From: Allacma fusca
Lineage: Eukaryota > Arthropoda > Collembola > Symphypleona > Sminthuridae
Direction: 5' to 3'
Length of the DNA stretch: 64,000 nucleotides
Assembly (NCBI GenBank): GCA_947179485.1
Contig: OX359247.1
Location: 60,423,131-60,487,130 of the forward strand
Shown here: positions 39,801-53,960 of the stretch, in pieces
Position numbering within the stretch: position 1 is the stretch's first letter
Layout: each line of letters starts with the position of its first letter
The notes under the pieces: model-generated
The model's input: only the letters and a program-made list of their open reading frames with translations
What the model was told of the DNA's origin: nothing
Database searches by the model: none
Made by a program: the position numbers and the translations under genes

Positions 39801-42800
39801 CAATTTTTTAATTGGAAGTCAATTACCTGAAACCAACTTATAGCTTCACTATTTGAAGTTGGCAATTTCAAGTTGTAAAAATTGTACAAATTGAAGTTGA
39901 ATTGAAATTGACTTGTAGTTGATTTAAATTGAGTTGAGCAATTTAACGTGCTATTAAATAAAACTTCATAATATCAAAATAAAAAGTATAATGGGTAAAA
40001 CTAAGTTTCCCCAAGAAGCGTTTTAGACACTGCAAATGATTTATACTTCAAAAATTCAATAACAAATAGGCACAGTCACTGAATACATATTCTTGTTTTT
40101 CCAAGGATTTCGTTTTTGTTTTTAGATGACTGCTTGGACCATCTTCTGAGTCTGCACTAACAATTAAATGAAACATTTCCTCCCATTCCTCACTCATAAC
40201 GAATAACGTTGATTACATGAAAGAATAATTTTGACGCAATATACATTGTGCTTGAATTAGATTTCAGGAGATTTGCGTTGCCAGCAGCGTGGCCCTGTAT
40301 CTTTAGTTCATAAAAACAACCAGTGGACTCCCCAAATTTACTCCAAAACTTTTCCCAACGCGCATGTTTAATTCGTTCAGAAATTGACAATTGATCAACT
40401 TCAACTGTCAATTATTTGTATTTCAGCAACTTGAAGTTGAATTGAATATGCTTCTCAAATAAAAAGCTTTATTGGTAAGTTGAATTGAAGTTGAACTTGA
40501 ATGTTCAACTAATATTTTGTTTCAAATTGAAGTTGACTTCAATTTACAATTTAATGTTTTTAATAAATTGAAATTGACTTGAAGTTGTAATTGAAATTGT
40601 AAGTTGCAACTACTACTTGAAGTTGTGAGGAGTCCATTCTTTTTGCTGTTCTTTTTATTTTAAAAAAACTCCAAAGCAAGTTGCATTAAAGACTAAACCC
40701 CTATTTTTTGCAGATCATCGGAAATGGTGGGCCTGCTAAAATATGGAAATATTCCTGCTATGCTTTATTTCCAGTTTATTTGTAAGCAAATTCACAAAAT
40801 TACTACTGGTATATAGTAATATTTTTTGAAGATTTAACTGAACCACGTCTACATATGAATCTTTGACTCGAGAGAATCCATGAAGTTGCTATAAGTCCAG
40901 ATATTTTGCTAGAATTTCTTGATATCAAGACTGGTTCCTTTTAAATTTGATTTTGATACCTTTGGTGCGTTCATTCTATAGGTTGACAAGTTTCTTGTTA
41001 CCAATTATTAAAGTTTACTGCGGGGTCAAGTGAAGCAGGGGTCGGATTTTTATGGGAAGACGGGAAGCATCTTCCCAGGAAAAATATTTTTGACTCTGCA
41101 AATTTCAATGGCACGTTTCAGGGAAACCTAGGAGCCTGTGAACAACATCCTAATAAAAAACTAGTGAGAACCTCGAAAATAACACTCGTTATACTGTGAG
41201 ATCCGCATCATTTGTAACTAACAGCACTAATTAACTACAACAAGATCGCTAAGTAAAACCGTATTTGAAGTTTTTTTTCTCTTGTTACTTGTGTGTCAAT
41301 ATCCTTCGGACATATCAATTATCTGCCATATACATTGGAGCAGTACGTTTATGTATCCTGGGTTCGTATAACCCCTTACCAATAAAAATACAAATATAAT
41401 TTCAAACTTATATATGGCAATTAAAATATGATGCCATTTATGGGGACTTGAGCGGTGCTTGTTTCTTGGTAACTTCTACAATAGGCACTCATTCTGTAGT
41501 TATTTGAGAGAGGTGACTATAAAATTGCTTTAAAAATGACCAGTGATACAGTTAGATAAGATTTTTACTTTAATTAGATAATCTTCAAAACAATTAGCGA
41601 GATTGCAATTTTGTTCTTCGGGATCGGACGCTTTGCGCATACTGCTAATGGATTGCTTGGAGATTAGGTTCTATTACCATAAAATGACTAGTTGGAAGAG
41701 ACCAGCAATGATTCTGATGCGAGATCCAGAGGACGAGGACAAAATAAAAAGTTAGAATCATTTGCCTATCATTTTGAAGTGTTACATATGAGGAACATCA
41801 GGAAGCCGTCCTGAGTTAGGGCTCCTCACAACTCGAGTTATCACGTTATTTGACCTTGGAATTGTACTTGAAATTGAATTTTCAACTCAGTTTTGGCCTC
41901 ACAGTTGTATTTGAAAAATTACAAATCAATTTTTTAATTGGAAGTCAATTACCTGAAACCAACTTATAGCTTCACTATTTGAAGTTGGCAATTTCAAGTT
42001 GTAAAAATTGTACAAATTGAAGTTGAATTGAAATTGACTTGTAGTTGATTTAAATTGAGTTGAGCAATTTAACGTGCTATTAAATAAAACTTCATAATAT
42101 CAAAATAAAAAGTATAATGGGTAAAACTAAGTTTCCCCAAGAAGCGTTTTAGACACTGCAAATGATTTATACTTCAAAAATTCAATAACAAATAGGCACA
42201 GTCACTGAATACATATTCTTGTTTTTCCAAGGATTTCGTTTTTGTTTTTAGATGACTGCTTGGACCATCTTCTGAGTCTGCACTAACAATTAAATGAAAC
42301 ATTTCCTCCCATTCCTCACTCATAACGAATAACGTTGATTACATGAAAGAATAATTTTGACGCAATATACATTGTGCTTGAATTAGATTTCAGGAGATTT
42401 GCGTTGCCAGCAGCGTGGCCCTGTATCTTTAGTTCATAAAAACAACCAGTGGACTCCCCAAATTTACTCCAAAACTTTTCCCAACGCGCATGTTTAATTC
42501 GTTCAGAAATTGACAATTGATCAACTTCAACTGTCAATTATTTGTATTTCAGCAACTTGAAGTTGAATTGAATATGCTTCTCAAATAAAAAGCTTTATTG
42601 GTAAGTTGAATTGAAGTTGAACTTGAATGTTCAACTAATATTTTGTTTCAAATTGAAGTTGACTTCAATTTACAATTTAATGTTTTTATTAAATTGAAAT
42701 TGACTTGAAGTTGTAATTGAAATTGTAAGTTGCAACTACTACTTGAAGTTGTGAGGAGTCCATTCTTTTTGCTGTTCTTTTTATTTTAAAAAAACTCCAA

Positions 42801-45800
42801 AGCAAGTTGCATTAAAGACTAAACCCCTATTTTTTGCAGATCATCGGAAATGGTGGGCCTGCTAAAATATGGAAATATTCCTGCTATGCTTTATTTCCAG
42901 TTTATTTGTAAGCAAATTCACAAAATTACTACTGGTATATAGTAATATTTTTTGAAGATTTAACTGAACCACGTCTACATATGAATCTTTGACTCGAGAG
43001 AATCCATGAAGTTGCTATAAGTCCAGATATTTTGCTAGAATTTCTTGATATCAAGACTGGTTCCTTTTAAATTTGATTTTGATACCTTTGGTGCGTTCAT
43101 TCTATAGGTTGACAAGTTTCTTGTTACCAATTATTAAAGTTTACTGCGGGGTCAAGTGAAGCAGGGGTCGGATTTTTATGGGAAGACGGGAAGCATCTTC
43201 CCAGGAAAAATATTTTTGACTCTGCAAATTTCAATGGCACGTTTCAGGGAAACCTAGGAGCCTGTGAACAACATCCTAATAAAAAACTAGTGAGAACCTC
43301 GAAAATAACACTCGTTATACTGTGAGATCCGCATCATTTGTAACTAACAGCACTAATTAACTACAACAAGATCGCTAAGTAAAACCGTATTTGAAGTTTT
43401 TTTTCTCTTGTTACTTGTGTGTCAATATCCTTCGGACATATCAATTATCTGCCATATACATTGGAGCAGTACGTTTATGTATCCTGGGTTCGTATAACCC
43501 CTTACCAATAAAAATACAAATATAATTTCAAACTTATATATGGCAATTAAAATATGATGCCATTTATGGGGACTTGAGCGGTGCTTGTTTCTTGGTAACT
43601 TCTACAATAGGCACTCATTCTGTAGTTATTTGAGAGAGGTGACTATAAAATTGCTTTAAAAATGACCAGTGATACAGTTAGATAAGATTTTTACTTTAAT
43701 TAGATAATCTTCAAAACAATTAGCGAGATTGCAATTTTGTTCTTCGGGATCGGACGCTTTGCGCATACTGCTAATGGATTGCTTGGAGATTAGGTTCTAT
43801 TACCATAAAATGACTAGTTGGAAGAGACCAGCAATGATTCTGATGCGAGATCCAGAGGACGAGGACAAAATAAAAAGTTAGAATCATTTGCCTATCATTT
43901 TGAAGTGTTACATATGAGGAACATCAGGAAGCCGTCCTGAGTTAGGGCTCCTCACAACTCGAGTTATCACGTTATTTGACCTTGGAATTGTACTTGAAAT
44001 TGAATTTTCAACTCAGTTTTGGCCTCACAGTTGTATTTGAAAAATTACAAATCAATTTTTTAATTGGAAGTCAATTACCTGAAACCAACTTATAGCTTCA
44101 CTATTTGAAGTTGGCAATTTCAAGTTGTAAAAATTGTACAAATTGAAGTTGAATTGAAATTGACTTGTAGTTGATTTAAATTGAGTTGAGCAATTTAACG
44201 TGCTATTAAATAAAACTTCATAATATCAAAATAAAAAGTATAATGGGTAAAACTAAGTTTCCCCAAGAAGCGTTTTAGACACTGCAAATGATTTATACTT
44301 CAAAAATTCAATAACAAATAGGCACAGTCACTGAATACATATTCTTGTTTTTCCAAGGATTTCGTTTTTGTTTTTAGATGACTGCTTGGACCATCTTCTG
44401 AGTCTGCACTAACAATTAAATGAAACATTTCCTCCCATTCCTCACTCATAACGAATAACGTTGATTACATGAAAGAATAATTTTGACGCAATATACATTG
44501 TGCTTGAATTAGATTTCAGGAGATTTGCGTTGCCAGCAGCGTGGCCCTGTATCTTTAGTTCATAAAAACAACCAGTGGACTCCCCAAATTTACTCCAAAA
44601 CTTTTCCCAACGCGCATGTTTAATTCGTTCAGAAATTGACAATTGATCAACTTCAACTGTCAATTATTTGTATTTCAGCAACTTGAAGTTGAATTGAATA
44701 TGCTTCTCAAATAAAAAGCTTTATTGGTAAGTTGAATTGAAGTTGAACTTGAATGTTCAACTAATATTTTGTTTCAAATTGAAGTTGACTTCAATTTACA
44801 ATTTAATGTTTTTATTAAATTGAAATTGACTTGAAGTTGTAATTGAAATTGTAAGTTGCAACTACTACTTGAAGTTGTGAGGAGTCCATTCTTTTTGCTG
44901 TTCTTTTTATTTTAAAAAAACTCCAAAGCAAGTTGCATTAAAGACTAAACCCCTATTTTTTGCAGATCATCGGAAATGGTGGGCCTGCTAAAATATGGAA
45001 ATATTCCTGCTATGCTTTATTTCCAGTTTATTTGTAAGCAAATTCACAAAATTACTACTGGTATATAGTAATATTTTTTGAAGATTTAACTGAACCACGT
45101 CTACATATGAATCTTTGACTCGAGAGAATCCATGAAGTTGCTATAAGTCCAGATATTTTGCTAGAATTTCTTGATATCAAGACTGGTTCCTTTTAAATTT
45201 GATTTTGATACCTTTGGTGCGTTCATTCTATAGGTTGACAAGTTTCTTGTTACCAATTATTAAAGTTTACTGCGGGGTCAAGTGAAGCAGGGGTCGGATT
45301 TTTATGGGAAGACGGGAAGCATCTTCCCAGGAAAAATATTTTTGACTCTGCAAATTTCAATGGCACGTTTCAGGGAAACCTAGGAGCCTGTGAACAACAT
45401 CCTAATAAAAAACTAGTGAGAACCTCGAAAATAACACTCGTTATACTGTGAGATCCGCATCATTTGTAACTAACAGCACTAATTAACTACAACAAGATCG
45501 CTAAGTAAAACCGTATTTGAAGTTTTTTTTCTCTTGTTACTTGTGTGTCAATATCCTTCGGACATATCAATTATCTGCCATATACATTGGAGCAGTACGT
45601 TTATGTATCCTGGGTTCGTATAACCCCTTACCAATAAAAATACAAATATAATTTCAAACTTATATATGGCAATTAAAATATGATGCCATTTATGGGGACT
45701 TGAGCGGTGCTTGTTTCTTGGTAACTTCTACAATAGGCACTCATTCTGTAGTTATTTGAGAGAGGTGACTATAAAATTGCTTTAAAAATGACCAGTGATA

Positions 45801-48800
45801 CAGTTAGATAAGATTTTTACTTTAATTAGATAATCTTCAAAACAATTAGCGAGATTGCAATTTTGTTCTTCGGGATCGGACGCTTTGCGCATACTGCTAA
45901 TGGATTGCTTGGAGATTAGGTTCTATTACCATAAAATGACTAGTTGGAAGAGACCAGCAATGATTCTGATGCGAGATCCAGAGGACGAGGACAAAATAAA
46001 AAGTTAGAATCATTTGCCTATCATTTTGAAGTGTTACATATGAGGAACATCAGGAAGCCGTCCTGAGTTAGGGCTCCTCACAACTCGAGTTATCACGTTA
46101 TTTGACCTTGGAATTGTACTTGAAATTGAATTTTCAACTCAGTTTTGGCCTCACAGTTGTATTTGAAAAATTACAAATCAATTTTTTAATTGGAAGTCAA
46201 TTACCTGAAACCAACTTATAGCTTCACTATTTGAAGTTGGCAATTTCAAGTTGTAAAAATTGTACAAATTGAAGTTGAATTGAAATTGACTTGTAGTTGA
46301 TTTAAATTGAGTTGAGCAATTTAACGTGCTATTAAATAAAACTTCATAATATCAAAATAAAAAGTATAATGGGTAAAACTAAGTTTCCCCAAGAAGCGTT
46401 TTAGACACTGCAAATGATTTATACTTCAAAAATTCAATAACAAATAGGCACAGTCACTGAATACATATTCTTGTTTTTCCAAGGATTTCGTTTTTGTTTT
46501 TAGATGACTGCTTGGACCATCTTCTGAGTCTGCACTAACAATTAAATGAAACATTTCCTCCCATTCCTCACTCATAACGAATAACGTTGATTACATGAAA
46601 GAATAATTTTGACGCAATATACATTGTGCTTGAATTAGATTTCAGGAGATTTGCGTTGCCAGCAGCGTGGCCCTGTATCTTTAGTTCATAAAAACAACCA
46701 GTGGACTCCCCAAATTTACTCCAAAACTTTTCCCAACGCGCATGTTTAATTCGTTCAGAAATTGACAATTGATCAACTTCAACTGTCAATTATTTGTATT
46801 TCAGCAACTTGAAGTTGAATTGAATATGCTTCTCAAATAAAAAGCTTTATTGGTAAGTTGAATTGAAGTTGAACTTGAATGTTCAACTAATATTTTGTTT
46901 CAAATTGAAGTTGACTTCAATTTACAATTTAATGTTTTTAATAAATTGAAATTGACTTGAAGTTGTAATTGAAATTGTAAGTTGCAACTACTACTTGAAG
47001 TTGTGAGGAGTCCATTCTTTTTGCTGTTCTTTTTATTTTAAAAAAACTCCAAAGCAAGTTGCATTAAAGACTAAACCCCTATTTTTTGCAGATCATCGGA
47101 AATGGTGGGCCTGCTAAAATATGGAAATATTCCTGCTATGCTTTATTTCCAGTTTATTTGTAAGCAAATTCACAAAATTACTACTGGTATATAGTAATAT
47201 TTTTTGAAGATTTAACTGAACCACGTCTACATATGAATCTTTGACTCGAGAGAATCCATGAAGTTGCTATAAGTCCAGATATTTTGCTAGAATTTCTTGA
47301 TATCAAGACTGGTTCCTTTTAAATTTGATTTTGATACCTTTGGTGCGTTCATTCTATAGGTTGACAAGTTTCTTGTTACCAATTATTAAAGTTTACTGCG
47401 GGGTCAAGTGAAGCAGGGGTCGGATTTTTATGGGAAGACGGGAAGCATCTTCCCAGGAAAAATATTTTTGACTCTGCAAATTTCAATGGCACGTTTCAGG
47501 GAAACCTAGGAGCCTGTGAACAACATCCTAATAAAAAACTAGTGAGAACCTCGAAAATAACACTCGTTATACTGTGAGATCCGCATCATTTGTAACTAAC
47601 AGCACTAATTAACTACAACAAGATCGCTAAGTAAAACCGTATTTGAAGTTTTTTTTCTCTTGTTACTTGTGTGTCAATATCCTTCGGACATATCAATTAT
47701 CTGCCATATACATTGGAGCAGTACGTTTATGTATCCTGGGTTCGTATAACCCCTTACCAATAAAAATACAAATATAATTTCAAACTTATATATGGCAATT
47801 AAAATATGATGCCATTTATGGGGACTTGAGCGGTGCTTGTTTCTTGGTAACTTCTACAATAGGCACTCATTCTGTAGTTATTTGAGAGAGGTGACTATAA
47901 AATTGCTTTAAAAATGACCAGTGATACAGTTAGATAAGATTTTTACTTTAATTAGATAATCTTCAAAACAATTAGCGAGATTGCAATTTTGTTCTTCGGG
48001 ATCGGACGCTTTGCGCATACTGCTAATGGATTGCTTGGAGATTAGGTTCTATTACCATAAAATGACTAGTTGGAAGAGACCAGCAATGATTCTGATGCGA
48101 GATCCAGAGGACGAGGACAAAATAAAAAGTTAGAATCATTTGCCTATCATTTTGAAGTGTTACATATGAGGAACATCAGGAAGCCGTCCTGAGTTAGGGC
48201 TCCTCACAACTCGAGTTATCACGTTATTTGACCTTGGAATTGTACTTGAAATTGAATTTTCAACTCAGTTTTGGCCTCACAGTTGTATTTGAAAAATTGC
48301 AAATCAATTTTTTAATTGGAAGTCAATTACCTGAAACCAACTTATAGCTTCACTATTTGAAGTTGGCAATTTCAAGTTGTAAAAATTGTACAAATTGAAG
48401 TTGAATTGAAATTGACTTGTAGTTGATTTAAATTGAGTTGAGCAATTTAACGTGCTATTAAATAAAACTTCATAATATCAAAATAAAAAGTATAATGGGT
48501 AAAACTAAGTTTCCCCAAGAAGCGTTTTAGACACTGCAAATGATTTATACTTCAAAAATTCAATAACAAATAGGCACAGTCACTGAATACATATTCTTGT
48601 TTTTCCAAGGATTTCGTTTTTGTTTTTAGATGACTGCTTGGACCATCTTCTGAGTCTGCACTAACAATTAAATGAAACATTTCCTCCCATTCCTCACTCA
48701 TAACGAATAACGTTGATTACATGAAAGAATAATTTTGACGCAATATACATTGTGCTTGAATTAGATTTCAGGAGATTTGCGTTGCCAGCAGCGTGGCCCT

Positions 48801-49993
48801 GTATCTTTAGTTCATAAAAACAACCAGTGGACTCCCCAAATTTACTCCAAAACTTTTCCCAACGCGCATGTTTAATTCGTTCAGAAATTGACAATTGATC
48901 AACTTCAACTGTCAATTATTTGTATTTCAGCAACTTGAAGTTGAATTGAATATGCTTCTCAAATAAAAAGCTTTATTGGTAAGTTGAATTGAAGTTGAAC
49001 TTGAATGTTCAACTAATATTTTGTTTCAAATTAAAGTTGACCTCAATTTACAATTTAATGTTTTTATTAAATTGAAATTGACTTGAAGTTGTAATTGAAA
49101 TTGTAAGTTGCAACTACTACTTGAAGTTGTGAGGAGTCCATTCTTTTTGCTGTTCTTTTTATTTTAAAAAAACTCCAAAGCAAGTTGCATTAAAGACTAA
49201 ACCCCTATTTTTTGCAGATCATCGGAAATGGTGGGCCTGCTAAAATATGGAAATATTCCTGCTATGCTTTATTTCCAGTTTATTTGTAAGCAAATTCACA
49301 AAATTACTACTGGTATATAGTAATATTTTTTGAAGATTTAACTGAACCACGTCTACATATGAATCTTTGACTCGAGAGAATCCATGAAGTTGCTATAAGT
49401 CCAGATATTTTGCTAGAATTTCTTGATATCAAGACTGGTTCCTTTTAAATTTGATTTTGATACCTTTGGTGCGTTCATTCTATAGGTTGACAAGTTTCTT
49501 GTTACCAATTATTAAAGTTTACTGCGGGGTCAAGTGAAGCAGGGGTCGGATTTTTATGGGAAGACGGGAAGCATCTTCCCAGGAAAAATATTTTTGACTC
49601 TGCAAATTTCAATGGCACGTTTCAGGGAAACCTAGGAGCCTGTGAACAACATCCTAATAAAAAACTAGTGAGAACCTCGAAAATAACACTCGTTATACTG
49701 TGAGATCCGCATCATTTGTAACTAACAGCACTAATTAACTACAACAAGATCGCTAAGTAAAACCGTATTTGAAGTTTTTTTTCTCTTGTTACTTGTGTGT
49801 CAATATCCTTCGGACATATCAATTATCTGCCATATACATTGGAGCAGTACGTTTATGTATCCTGGGTTCGTATAACCCCTTACCAATAAAAATACAAATA
49901 TAATTTCAAACTTATATATGGCAATTAAAATATGATGCCATTTATGGGGACTTGAGCGGTGCTTGTTTCTTGGTAACTTCTACAATAGGCACT

Positions 49994-51647
49994 CATTCTG
50001 TAGTTATTTGAGAGAGGTGACTATAAAATTGCTTTAAAAATGACCAGTGATACAGTTAGATAAGATTTTTACTTTAATTAGATAATCTTCAAAACAATTA
50101 GCGAGATTGCAATTTTGTTCTTCGGGATCGGACGCTTTGCGCATACTGCTAATGGATTGCTTGGAGATTAGGTTCTATTACCATAAAATGACTAGTTGGA
50201 AGAGACCAGCAATGATTCTGATGCGAGATCCAGAGGACGAGGACAAAATAAAAAGTTAGAATCATTTGCCTATCATTTTGAAGTGTTACATATGAGGAAC
50301 ATCAGGAAGCCGTCCTGAGTTAGGGCTCCTCACAACTCGAGTTATCACGTTATTTGACCTTGGAATTGTACTTGAAATTGAATTTTCAACTCAGTTTTGG
50401 CCTCACAGTTGTATTTGAAAAATTGCAAATCAATTTTTTAATTGGAAGTCAATTACCTGAAACCAACTTATAGCTTCACTATTTGAAGTTGGCAATTTCA
50501 AGTTGTAAAAATTGTACAAATTGAAGTTGAATTGAAATTGACTTGTAGTTGATTTAAATTGAGTTGAGCAATTTAACGTGCTATTAAATAAAACTTCATA
50601 ATATCAAAATAAAAAGTATAATGGGTAAAACTAAGTTTCCCCAAGAAGCGTTTTAGACACTGCAAATGATTTATACTTCAAAAATTCAATAACAAATAGG
50701 CACAGTCACTGAATACATATTCTTGTTTTTCCAAGGATTTCGTTTTTGTTTTTAGATGACTGCTTGGACCATCTTCTGAGTCTGCACTAACAATTAAATG
50801 AAACATTTCCTCCCATTCCTCACTCATAACGAATAACGTTGATTACATGAAAGAATAATTTTGACGCAATATACATTGTGCTTGAATTAGATTTCAGGAG
50901 ATTTGCGTTGCCAGCAGCGTGGCCCTGTATCTTTAGTTCATAAAAACAACCAGTGGACTCCCCAAATTTACTCCAAAACTTTTCCCAACGCGCATGTTTA
51001 ATTCGTTCAGAAATTGACAATTGATCAACTTCAACTGTCAATTATTTGTATTTCAGCAACTTGAAGTTGAATTGAATATGCTTCTCAAATAAAAAGCTTT
51101 ATTGGTAAGTTGAATTGAAGTTGAACTTGAATGTTCAACTAATATTTTGTTTCAAATTAAAGTTGACCTCAATTTACAATTTAATGTTTTTATTAAATTG
51201 AAATTGACTTGAAGTTGTAATTGAAATTGTAAGTTGCAACTACTACTTGAAGTTGTGAGGAGTCCATTCTTTTTGCTGTTCTTTTTATTTTAAAAAAACT
51301 CCAAAGCAAGTTGCATTAAAGACTAAACCCCTATTTTTTGCAGATCATCGGCAATGGTAGGCTTGCTAAAATATGGAACTATTCCTACTATGCTTTATTT
51401 CCAGTTTATTTGTAAGCAAATTTTCAAAATTACTACTGATATATAGTAATATTTTTTGAAGATTTAACTGAACCACGTCTACGTATGAATTTTTGACTCG
51501 AGAGAATCCAGGAAGTTGCTATAAGTCCAGATATTTTGCTAGAATTTCTTGATATCAGGACTGGTTTCTATTAAATCTGATTTTGATACCTTTGGTTCGT
51601 TCATTTTAAGGCTTGAAAAGTTTCATCTGTTACCAATTATTAAAGTT
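49994..51647. repeat. Array copy 12, partial, with a diverged right part
   Basis: Up to 51351 it matches the other copies almost perfectly and shares three private variants with copy 11. From 51352 to 51647 it is only about 93 percent identical (roughly 20 substitutions plus small indels), then unit similarity stops. This marks the edge of sequence homogenisation in the array. Confidence 0.85.
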
Positions 51648-51653
51648 ACAATT

Positions 51654-52710
51654 ATGATGAGAAAATGGCTATTTCACGGTCCTTCCATAACTTCACATTA
51701 GCATAACTTTTAAGTTATTCGGGCAAATCCAGCAATTTTACATAACAACAGCATCTACTCCTTACCGGCTACACGCTGGTGATGAGAAATCTCAAGGATA
51801 GCATATTGGTTCAAAAGTTATAGCATAGCAGGTAATAAGCATATGTAATGCAATAATAAGTTATGGCATAACTTCAACTTAGCACAACTGTTAAGTTATT
51901 CGGGCAAATTTACATAACATCAGCATCTACTCATAACCGGCTACACGCTGGCAATTCGAAATCTCAACGATAGCATTTTGGTTCAAAAGTTATAGCATAA
52001 CAGGTAATAAGCATATGTAATAGCATAATAAGTTATGGCATAACTTCAACTTAGCACAACTTTTAAGTTATTCGAGCAAATTCACCAATTTTACATAACA
52101 TCAGCATCTACTCATTACCGGCTACACGCTGGTGATGAGAAATTTCAACGATAGCATATTGGTTCAAAAGTTATAGCATAATAGGTAATAAGCATATGTA
52201 ATAGCATAATAAGTTATGGCATAACTTCAACTTAGCACAACTTTTAAGTTATTCGTGCAAATTCCCCAATTTTGCATAACAACAGCATCTACTCATTACC
52301 GGCTACACGCTGGTGATGAGAAATCGCAACGATAGCATATTGGTTCAAAAGTTATAGCATAATAGGTAATAAGCATATGTAATAGCATAATAAGTTATGG
52401 CATAACTTCAACTTAGCACAACTTTTAAGTTATTCGGGCAAATTCGCCAATTTTACATAACATCAGCATCTACTCATTACCGGCTACACGCTGGTGATGA
52501 GAAATTTCAACGATAGCATATTGGTTCAAACGTTATAAACAAATGATGAGAAAATGAGTATTTCAAGGTCCTTCCATAACTTCAGATTAGCATAACTTTT
52601 GAGGTGTTAAGTCAATCTTACTGAAATTACATAGAAACAGCATCTACTTCTTACCGGCTACACGCTGGTCAAGTAAGATCACTTCGATAGTAGATTAGCT
52701 CAAAAGTTAC
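51654..52710. repeat. Tandem repeat of ~181 bp, about 5.7 copies
   Basis: The landmark ACCGGCTACACGCTGG recurs at about 51763, 51935, 52116, 52297, 52478 and 52652, giving spacings of 172, 181, 181, 181 and 174. Each unit contains the palindromes AAGTTATGGCATAACTT and ATAACTTTTAAGTTAT-like text. The outer units start with a shared ATGATGAGAAAATG segment absent from the inner ones. No coding potential. Confidence 0.92.
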
Positions 52711-53600
52711 AAGCATATAATGTAAAACATGACAATTTTACGGGCGTTGCTCAAAGTACCCCACAATGTTAATTATTGAAGAAGTAATGTAACATACAAA
52801 CTCAAATATATAAATAGTCAGTAGTCAAATTAATGTACGCCTAAACACTTCTTTTCAGCAGTGGTGTTTTGAAAGGGTTGAGGACTCCCCTGCAGGGACA
52901 TAAGATTTAGAAGGGAAATTCGGGAATTATCTTCCATGGAGATTTACAAAAATTTGGCCCCTGGCGGGAAGTGATCCATAAAAAAATCTCGATTCCTTCG
53001 TGATAGAATCTAGAAATCCAGCTTTGCCATTTATATACGGCCTCACTACTATTTGTCATTCCCGACCCTCGCACAAATTAGTGAGTTCCCCAGACCACCC
53101 TCAATAAAATATGTAGTCTTCCTGCCTTCAAGCATATTAGTGAGACCCTTAATCGGGTTATATGAGTATCTATTCTAAATACAATTTCATATGCTGAGTC
53201 AAAACATTTTAGGAGTTGAAAGTTAGTCTTTGAATGTACTTAAACTACATGTCTTGTATGTGCATATGCCATCTAAAAGCAGTGCAGTGTATGCTGTATA
53301 AGTGCAATCCTAAAGGGAGCACAGTTTAACACTTACTTATGTACAAGGTCATAATATTTAAGGAGAGAAAACAGCAAATTGCGAGGAATGAGAATTTATC
53401 CCCATAATTTTGGCACTTGCAGAGGATTTTACCAAGACAATGGCCAATGTAATGTGGACTAGTTTAAGCCCTACTCATTCACTAATTACTCACACATACA
53501 TACACTTATTTTGTAATGTACACTACGCCACTCATGGAAAACAATCAAGCACAGAACATTTAAGTATCAAAATATAATAAATTCAGACAGTCCATAAAAA
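52711..53600. other. Non-coding spacer
   Basis: AT-rich sequence without recognisable genes or element ends. Confidence 0.4.
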
Positions 53601-53608
53601 CGCAAGTT

Positions 53609-53938
53609 ATGCATGTTGCCATGATAGCAACCTTTTGGTTTATTTTCATAAACTGCTTGGAATCAGGATTATTATTTACTTTACTGCACGAGATATATAC
53701 ACGTTTTGGAATAAACTACAAAGAACATCGCCAAAAAGTTCAACGAATTTTGAAATCCCTGGGACTCTCAAATGCACACACAATAACTCCGATTTTTTCG
53801 ATAAGTAGCCTTCTATCACAAATGACATTTTGGAGCTACAGATTCAAAAGCAAAGGAAACAAAAGCAGTTTTTTAGATAATGGTGAAGCACTGATGCCCT
53901 GCTACATTTGGCACGATTTGTGCATAACAAGATTGTAA
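53609..53938 (+). CDS. Uncertain ORF (109 aa) with hydrophobic N-terminus
   Basis: Starts with Met and a hydrophobic segment (MIATFWFIFINCLESGLLF) that could be a signal or TM segment, followed by a mixed region. No family, no introns or promoter recognised; the length is only slightly above chance for this base composition. Confidence 0.18.
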   Translation: MHVAMIATFWFIFINCLESGLLFTLLHEIYTRFGINYKEHRQKVQRILKSLGLSNAHTITPIFSISSLLSQMTFWSYRFKSKGNKSSFLDNGEALMPCYIWHDLCITRL

Positions 53939-53960
53939 TCAGTTTTTACGCAACAATTAA

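Larger units (their letters stand above)
25564..51647. repeat. Tandem array of a 2126-bp unit, 12 copies (11 complete, last partial)
   Basis: Copies start at 25564, 28734, 30860, 32986, 35112, 37238, 39364, 41490, 43616, 45742, 47868 and 49994. The spacing is exactly 2126 bp except for copy 1, which is 1044 bp longer because of an inserted element plus one extra A. Copies 2-11 are almost identical, differing at single bases (for example T for A in TTTTATTAAATTG in copies 8, 9, 11 and 12 but not 10). Each unit holds ~327 bp of unique DNA, a 946-bp hAT-like element and ~850 bp of other unique DNA. No gene is evident in the unit; a 73-codon minus-strand ORF occurs in each copy inside the hAT-like element. 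Confidence 0.97.
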
